A DNA stretch of 64,000 nt, from contig NC_088099.1 of the NCBI RefSeq assembly GCF_036370855.1, positions 22,535,501-22,599,500 of the forward strand, written 5' to 3'. The notes under the pieces were generated by a model. The model did not search any database. It was not told the DNA's origin and saw only the letters and a list, made by a program, of their open reading frames with translations. Shown piece after piece: positions 56,861 to 64,000 of the stretch (its first letter is position 1; each line of letters starts with the position of its first letter). The position numbers were made by a program, and so were the translations under genes. This DNA is from Dromaius novaehollandiae. Lineage: Eukaryota > Chordata > Aves > Casuariiformes > Dromaiidae.

Positions 56861-57043
56861 AGGAATAATTTAGGTTGGAAGGGATGTCCAGAGTCACCTA
56901 GTCCTAGCCCTGGTCAAAGCAGGCTTAGGGAGATCAGGCTGCTCAGGGCTGTGTGCAGTCAAGCCTCGAACACCTCCAAGGACAGAGAAGCTACAACCTC
57001 TCCGGGCAACGTGTGCCAGTGTTTAACCACCCTCATGTTAAAA
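56861..57043 (-). mobile_element. CR1 LINE 3'-end fragment
   Basis: On the + strand it starts TTTAGGTTGGAAGGGATGTC and includes TCACCTAGTCCTAGCCCTGG, CAACCTCTCCGGGCAACGTG and TGCCAGTGTTTAACCACCCT. These match the reverse complement of the conserved 3' end of avian CR1 elements, so the element points along the - strand. It is 5' truncated, as nearly all CR1 copies are, and carries no open reading frame. It is the best single clue that the host is a bird. Confidence 0.85.
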
Positions 57044-57080
57044 TAAATAAATAAATAAATAAATAAAAAATAAAATAAAA
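57040..57080. repeat. (AAAT)n microsatellite at CR1 edge
   Basis: About seven AAAT units, then A-rich sequence, beginning where the CR1 similarity ends. It probably grew from the A-rich motif inside the CR1 sequence. Confidence 0.9.
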
Positions 57081-59254
57081 TCACACAGTAACCATATATT
57101 TATGAATAAATGACACTAAAGTCTATAATGGACCACAAGTACTGTATTTTATACTGCAGTGCAGGGAATATGAAATAGTATTACAAGTGGAAATCACTAA
57201 TTTCAGATTATAATTCTCAGTGGTCTAAAAGAGTAAGATTTTAACCACTACAGGGTTGGGGGGGGCACCTGGGGGGACAAAAAGATTCTGTTCTTTCAGG
57301 TTAAGACAGCAGATAGCACTGCCCCCATAGCGGTCTATTTTCTAATGAGGTAACATCTGAGGCTCATGTCTCAGACCAGCACCTCACTGTGCAAGGTGCT
57401 ATACAAAGCACTTCCGACAAAGTGAAGGACGTGAAAAAGAAAAATACGCTAGGAGAAAAGAACACATTAAAATTATAGTTAATAAGCTAAGTACAGCAAT
57501 TGCATAATGAGATTCAAACTGTTTCAAATTACTAAGGCACCTGATGTCAGGAATCTCTCTCAGTCTATCGGAGAGGTAAGTCCTCAGGCAGAATATTAGT
57601 TCTGGAGCCAAACTTCAAGATTTCTCAGGATCTGAGTCAGTGATTTGATCTGAGCGTGCTTTACCATATATTTTCAAAATATGGAAATCTGTCCAGCCAT
57701 TAACAACACCTGTCCTGCCACCCCCCGAGGGCTGGCTCCCCAAACTGCCAGCCAGCAGCAACCAAACCCGCTGCTCCCTGCAGCTGCCTCTTCACCAGCA
57801 CTAAAGCACACCCTCTTGTTCAAAATCCCAGCAAAGAGATGCTCCCAGCAGGCGAACCACCACCACGATTAACCTTCCAGCTGGTCTCTCCAAGCAGGCT
57901 GCAAGGGACACAGCATGGGAGGCAAGCTTTCCAAGCGCAGGTGTGATTTTCCTAATGACTGAGCCCCAGTGGTGAAACCGGCCGAGGAAGTTTTCTCTCA
58001 GCCTTTTCAGCTATCTAGTGTCTTTGCTGCAGTAATGCCAGCCCTTAGTGTTAAAGAAAAGAAGGGAAATTTAACACATTAAGCTGGTACAAAACAGAGT
58101 CTGCCAGATCTCTCTCTCCGTAACAATGGCTATGCTTAAGAGAGTTTTTTTTGTCCTCTCTCACTCTCCAGAGAGACTTTTGTTACTATTTTAGCTCATC
58201 CTCACCCAGCTTGAAAGTCATGCTTCCTACTTCCTTTTACGAAATCATATCTGAACAGAGAGTCACCGATGTCTGCTTACATGCAGCTCAGGAGGCAGCA
58301 ACCACTGAAATAGCTTCAGTGACGCACGCAGAACTCTCTCATATGAGCAGGGTCTTTTTTATTAGAGCATAATGCCATCAGTCAAAACGCACCGGTGGCA
58401 GTGGGCTGTGGGCACACGAGCATGCCACAGAGGTGACTCTTCTCTACACCCCACTCGGGGAGGCAATGGGAACCGCCGGAAACAGTGCAGCTGATGAAGA
58501 GAGGACTCCTTCAGAGTCTGTTTGTGCTTACTGAAAATATGCTTATTCTGGCAGCAAAATCCAGCAGATGAAAGCTGTCATTTGCAATAAAAGTAACATG
58601 CTGAGATTTTAAGCTCTTTTTTCAGTGTCACAAATAAGGACATTTTATGCTTACGAGACACTTCAAGCTTATGAGACAGCATTTTAGCAGTTCTTAACTG
58701 TATGGCTAAATTAAGGTTCATATAGAGAAAAGATCTGCAGCAACATTTTCAGAATACTTACAAAGAGAGGATTACGCAGGAAAAGCATAAATCCATGGCA
58801 CAGCAGACTAAAGCGAACACTAAATAAATCAGTAAGACTATGGTAGGTTAAAACTGAAGATACAATTATCATAACCTTCCAAAAAAAAAACATACGGCAC
58901 TGAGAATGCTTTTTAATTCAGTATTATGCCTGCAAAGTTTACTGCTGGTTCCAATATTTAAGTAGTTTTGCTTTCCATCTTCGTAATTAGATTAGAAAGG
59001 CTACATGATCACTGGAGTCAGAGGTTAAAAACTGCAGTTAAAAATTCTTGTGTTTTTATAGTATGTTCAGCTTGGGTTTGATAAATTCTTCCTTGGTTAG
59101 AAATACACATTTCTGTAGCTAGACTGCCCTATTGTAGGGGTTCTGTGAATATATGTTTCAACGATGATATTTTAGAGTTTAAAAAGTGAGATGTTAAATT
59201 AGCTCTTAAGTAATAAGCTCAACAAAAATGATGACGTTATTTCAGAATATGGTA

Positions 59255-59295
59255 AACTCTACCTCTTATTCAATCAACTCTACCTCTTATTCAAC
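59255..59295. repeat. 21-nt tandem duplication
   Basis: Two nearly identical adjacent copies of a unit starting AACTCTACCTCTTATTCAA (59255-59275 and 59276-59295). Intronic, no evident function. Confidence 0.85.
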
Positions 59296-62200
59296 GTGCC
59301 TACCCCTTTCAAATGATTACATCTTACGGCCACAGCTTGCCACTCTTCGACTGACTGTCTGCTGTTGCTGTAGGTCTTGCACTATGTAAGATAGTTTTCA
59401 TATATAAATTCAACCAGAGCCTCATCATCAAGCCTCAGTGGTAGCCTAGATACAGATTACAGAAGTTACATAACACAGCACATGCATTTAAAGATGTGCT
59501 GAAAGAACAGTTACTAAAGTTGAAAGCCAACTATTCCGGACTTTGCGAAGGTCAAAATAGAGGTCCTTGTACATCTGTAGCTTGGTCCTCACTGTACAGT
59601 ACAACCACCAACTTCACAGTCATATATTCTCCCTCTGTACTATGTATTTCTTTTGCACCAGGATGCATCACCCCTTGGGATAAATCAGGAATATATAAAA
59701 CACAAGGAGCTTTCTATAGTATTCTGTATTCTTTTGAGAGATCAACCCTGGCCATCTAAGAGTTAGGCTTCTACACTAAGCTACCTAACTACGCTTCCTT
59801 AGTTCAAAAGGAAAAAAAACAGGCAAAGGGGTGATCACCTCTGAGGCATGATTTATCTCTCTGAAGATGGCATAAATCACTGTTTGCCTCTCTCTTCCAC
59901 AAGCAGGGAACTAAAGCACCAATCCCTGGTTGTCCAGTCATTGCAAATCCTATACAATACTCAAAGTTCTGAATAAAAGACTTCTTAAATTTGCCACTCA
60001 ACATTAACAGAGACTTTAGATCTCAATTTGTGACTTAGTCGCCCAGCTAGGATACTATAAAGACAAATCAATGCTTGAACAACATTCAGGCAGCTTCTGT
60101 ATAAAGTAAAAATATCAAATCAGTAAAAAAGAGAAATCCGCAGAAAGCAAATAGTGCTCTCTTAATATGTAATAAATACAACACTGGGCCACAACAGGAA
60201 GAGGACAGGAAGAGAGAAACAAAATAATCAAGAGCCAATTGTTAAATAAAATCAGACTACATGGTGCACTCAGTAAGACATGGTAAAAGCAGAAAAAGTT
60301 AGTGATCATGTAAGTAAAGACTTTAGCATTATACACTCACATAGCGAGGAAAGTTAAGCTAGTGAAGACCACTGTATTTCTATCATTTCCTAGCTTTTGA
60401 GCACACTGCAGACTTAGTCTTTTTAATACACTGTTTGTGTGTGCATGTATAATTTTCTGGTTAAAAAAAAAAGACGATTCCTTAAGTAATACATTTTTAG
60501 TGTCATGTTGACATTTTCATGCATCAGCAGGAAGACTGAAATCTTTGTATTATTTTCACCACCAAGAATTATTTGCAATTTCAGCTGCAAACAGTTTACT
60601 GTATACTGCAAATGGTTTACTATTCTGTAAGAGGAATAGCGCTATACAGAGTTGAGGCACACTTTGCCTGTGCTTTTCTCAACTATTTGCTAAAAGCACA
60701 GGAATCGTGAGGCTTGGGAACAAGAGCTATTTAAAACGAAGCTAGTCAGAAAAACATAGTTTTATCCGAAACTTTTTAATTAATGATAAAATAATAGGCC
60801 AAATAGCTTAGTTTTAGCAAAATGACAAACAAAAGAAAGAGGTTCTATGCTACCACCTTGACCTATTACAATGCTCCTCCAGTTCAGGTGAAATACACTT
60901 CCCGGGTGCTCTGCCTGGCCGTTGCTTTGGCTGTGCTCCTTTGGAAGACAGGCATGTGTTTGTCCCTAACTATTTCTTTCATTGGAGGAATCTCTTGGAG
61001 GTTTCACACCAGCAGAGCAGCTGTTTCACTGCAGTTCTCCTGCCTCCATTATAGGAACCGTCATGGCCTTCTCCATATGTCCTGGTGATCCCTTTCTGCC
61101 AGAAAGTCCCCTGGAGAATTAAGTTAGAGCAGCATTAAGGCTTCTCTGACACAGGCTAGGAGCCAGCCAGAATCACGCCAGGAGAAGCCAACAGAAGAGT
61201 GGCTAAAAGCCAGGTTTTTGGCCATTCCTCCTCTGAGCTGTGCCAAGCGCAGCCTGTAATCAGAGCCTAGAGACTCATGAGCATTCTCTTCCACGGACTG
61301 TCCAGATACACTTCTTTCTCTCACAATAACATTCTAGAAATGAAGTGATTTCTCTTTAATATTTCCTAATATTCTTATTTACTTTTCCTTAAGATAACTC
61401 ATTTGGATTCCTTGCTCTAAGTACAAGATAAAACAGGTTTCCTGGTGGGTGTATGAGATCCAAGAGTGAAATTTTGTAATGATGCTATCTTTACAGAATA
61501 TATTATACAGCTGGTGCACAGCTAGTCATCTAACCAGCAGATGAAACACTAGCTGGCAATAAACCTTACTCTTATTATAGCCACAGAACTGCTAAGGTTT
61601 ATTTCCAGGTTGTATGCAGCAAGAGTTATTACAAGAGCATGAAACAATGACATAGAATTAGACCAATTTGCTCTTTGTAAGAAAGAGAGAGTATCAAAAT
61701 GCAAAGCAGTGGTAACAATCCCATTCGGGGTTTTGAAAAATTTTTAATTTATTGTAATTTCTTTGTGCCAGCAGGGTCCGTCAGTGGACCGAGTTTTCTG
61801 TGGGTATGCTGGGACGTACCTCCATAGGCTGAACCAAAGCAAGTGGAACAGTCCATGTGCAGACTTAGCAGGGAATCAACCTGAGCAAGATGATATCCTT
61901 CTATGATACGGGTACTTATCTACTGCACAATTACTTTATCCACAGACACCAGATATTATAGGTTCTAGCATCTTATTCACAAGCAGCTGATAAATACATG
62001 CTCAGCATGATGCCATACAGTGCTCTAAGGGCCCTCACCTTCATAGTGCTAAGGCCTTCCGTTCCTTTCACTTGCAGCTCGCTAAATTTTTGCCTAAGCT
62101 GTTGTACCAACGTTCTCCAGAGCATGAGCATCAGTATTTCTCCCTTGCTGGCCTCTCATTTTCATGGCACTGCACCTGCAAGCCCCAGCACTGCTGCTGT

Positions 62201-63245
62201 GACAGGTTCTCATACAAAGCAACTGTCCATAGCCTGACAGTCACCCCTTCTCCCCTCCACCCCAACTTTTCTTACGCTTTATTTTGTAGGGTTTAGTTTG
62301 TGTTAGAGAAGCACAAAACTTAATTTCTTCCTTATTGGTGTCGACGTCACCTGCTGCACTGGGGAGAACACCCAGAGGAGGATGCTCCCCTGGGGCTCCC
62401 ACCACTTCTCGTCCCAGCTGGCCACTGGGAAGTCCTCCCTTCCCTTTTCTTTCCTCTCCTTCATTTTTCAGTTTTTCCCCAAAAGTAACTTTCACCATTA
62501 GAGCTGATGTATACGCCATCAGCTACAGACCCATCAATACAGCTGCGTGCATGTAAGCCTGTCCCAACACCCCTTGCACAACAATGCCATTTACATGCAA
62601 TATAAAGAAATAGCGGACAGCACATAAGGTTTGTTAATACAGAACTAAAGTTAAGCATACTTGAAAGCTTTAAAAAGAAGAAATTTAAAATTTTATAAAT
62701 TCCTTCTAGTATCACAATTATATAAAGTACTGTACTCCAAGGAGATATGCAATCCTTTCTGAATTGCCAGCAGTCAGATGGGAGATTTTCAGTTGCCATT
62801 ATTACACATTTTGTGTGGCTAAAATGATATGGTGAGTGCAGGAAAAGTGATTGTAGAAGTTTGTTTTTAAATTTATTAAGTTAAGTAAATTTAAGTTTTA
62901 TCAATAACAATACTGTATTTACACATTTACTTATTTAAACAAATGTTTAATAGACTGGAGTCAAATTGAAAGTAGAATATTAATGTGCAATGTTGTTAAA
63001 ACATTCCACTTTTGTAAATAAAAACAGCTTATAAGATATGGAGAATGTAGCAAAAAAAGAAATCAATAAACATTACTTAAGTGATCTATTTTATTCTTGT
63101 TTTATCTTTGCATTTCTTCCCAAATAAATGGTCTTTTTACTCATTTGAGTAATTAAAGTTGTTGATTATTATCAAATGCAAGACTCAGTACTTCTTTTTA
63201 TGACTTTGTTCATCTTTTTTGTTGCTCATATACTGCTTCCAGAAA

Positions 63246-63261
63246 GGGGGGGGGGGGGGGG
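63246..63261. repeat. Poly(G) run (16 nt)
   Basis: Sixteen G on the + strand (C16 in the CACNB2 pre-mRNA). Confidence 0.95.
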
Positions 63262-64000
63262 AAAGCAAGCAATTTTAGTGGTTTTCATCTAAAATAAAGC
63301 CTTATCTGCACAATGGGAATAGAAACTACTTAAAAATGCCCAAGTAGAAATACATTAACTTTATACAGCTTTCTAACTTTTATGTAACTTTAATACAACA
63401 CTAGCTTAAATTTTAAAATATTCATTGTAAAATAGCAGTTAATTAATATAGTGCATGATATCATGATGGATTTATAAATATTGGTTTCCCATGAAATACA
63501 GACTGTGTATCTAATTCTTTATTCATTTGGGACTGAAGAAAAACAGATATTTTTACCTACGATTAAAGAGTTGCACAAATTTTCTGTTGTCACATTGCTA
63601 TGTCACCAATACAGGAAATAAAAGGAATTGAAAATCCAGTCCATAACAAAAATTATGTCACAATTTGCAAAATAAAGACTTTGTGTGATCATTTGCGTAT
63701 TTAGAATTTACATGAAGAAAATAACATTTTATGGAAAGGAAAAGAAAGAAGCTGCTGCCTAGTGTAACAAATAAAGTTAACCTTCTCTAGAGCCTACAAC
63801 CTTCTCTAAGGTACAGAAGGTGTTGTGATATAGCCCAAAGTTTCTGATTTAAGGATACAATGGAAAAAAGCCAAGGAACTCCAATGGAAAAGATATAAGC
63901 ATTAAAGCCTGAAAAAGGAGTTGATAAGGATTTTATCTGAAAAATTAACAATCATATAAAGCACAGGGCTTTGCCTTTATAGAATATTTAAACTTTAGAC

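Larger units (their letters stand above)
48005..64000 (-). other. CACNB2: Partial upstream CACNB2 intron
   Basis: At least 16 kb of intron. I searched the - strand for the preceding exon (expected GSADSYTSRPSDSD-like) and for known alternative beta-2 N-termini and found none. Contents: a CpG-rich patch (49375-49465) followed by a GC-richer stretch to about 49960, an A24 run, a CR1 fragment with an AAAT repeat, GC-rich patches near 57715-57800 and 58380-58480, a 21-nt tandem pair and a G16 run. Open frames up to 127 codons lie here, none recognisable. Confidence 0.8.

Noticed and set aside
59480..59780. tRNA-like or SINE remnant near 59720-59770
   Set aside because: Only a faint resemblance (a CTAAGCTACC-type block) without a convincing B box; below the level I can support.
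60822..61088. 88-codon + strand frame with a hydrophobic centre resembling a membrane segment
   Set aside because: A single short frame with no homology I recognise, inside an intron and antisense to CACNB2. The hydrophobic composition alone is not evidence.
62241..62556. Overlapping + and - frames in a GC-richer stretch
   Set aside because: Both strands are open because of composition (pyrimidine/purine asymmetry). Neither peptide is recognisable and no splice context was found.

Overview
The window is vertebrate nuclear DNA, most likely from a bird. It is AT-rich and intron-dominated, with short conserved exons bounded by GT-AG sites. It has few interspersed repeats, and one of them (about 56861-57043) reads like the 3' end of an avian-type CR1 LINE. 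The species cannot be fixed from sequence alone; a turtle or crocodilian is a less likely alternative because repeats are so sparse.

Two protein genes face each other tail to tail. At the left edge the last coding exon of NSUN6 (tRNA/mRNA cytosine-5 methyltransferase) lies on the + strand at 1570-1782. From 9492 to 48004 the - strand carries 12 coding exons of CACNB2, the beta-2 subunit of voltage-gated calcium channels. They run from the SH3 domain through the variable HOOK and the guanylate-kinase-like (GK) domain to the stop codon. The NSUN6-CACNB2 convergent order is the one I know from other amniotes, which supports both calls. The CACNB2 N-terminal exons were not found, so their position must be above 64000; 48005-64000 is intron.

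Layout: 1-1569 NSUN6 intron; 1570-1782 NSUN6 terminal exon, then a short 3' UTR; about 1.9-9.5 kb the shared intergenic / CACNB2 3' UTR interval; 9492-17339 CACNB2 C-terminal and late GK exons; 17340-30490 a 13 kb intron; 30491-34257 early GK exons; 37515-37813 the alternative HOOK exons 7B (20 nt) and 7A (134 nt); 42157-48004 HOOK and SH3 exons; 48005-64000 partial upstream intron. Introns hold ancient SINE remnants (tRNA-like and MIR/CORE-like), one CR1 fragment, microsatellites, homopolymer G/C runs and a few GC/CpG-rich patches.

All CACNB2 exon boundaries given here were checked by hand: splice dinucleotides, codon phase across every junction, and exon length against the encoded residues all agree. 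I see no bacterial-type system, CRISPR, tRNA gene or intact mobile element. The most notable biology is the frame-enforced choice between exons 7A and 7B. Next are a weak donor before the last exon and several unexplained CpG-rich patches and palindromic tRNA-like relics in the introns.
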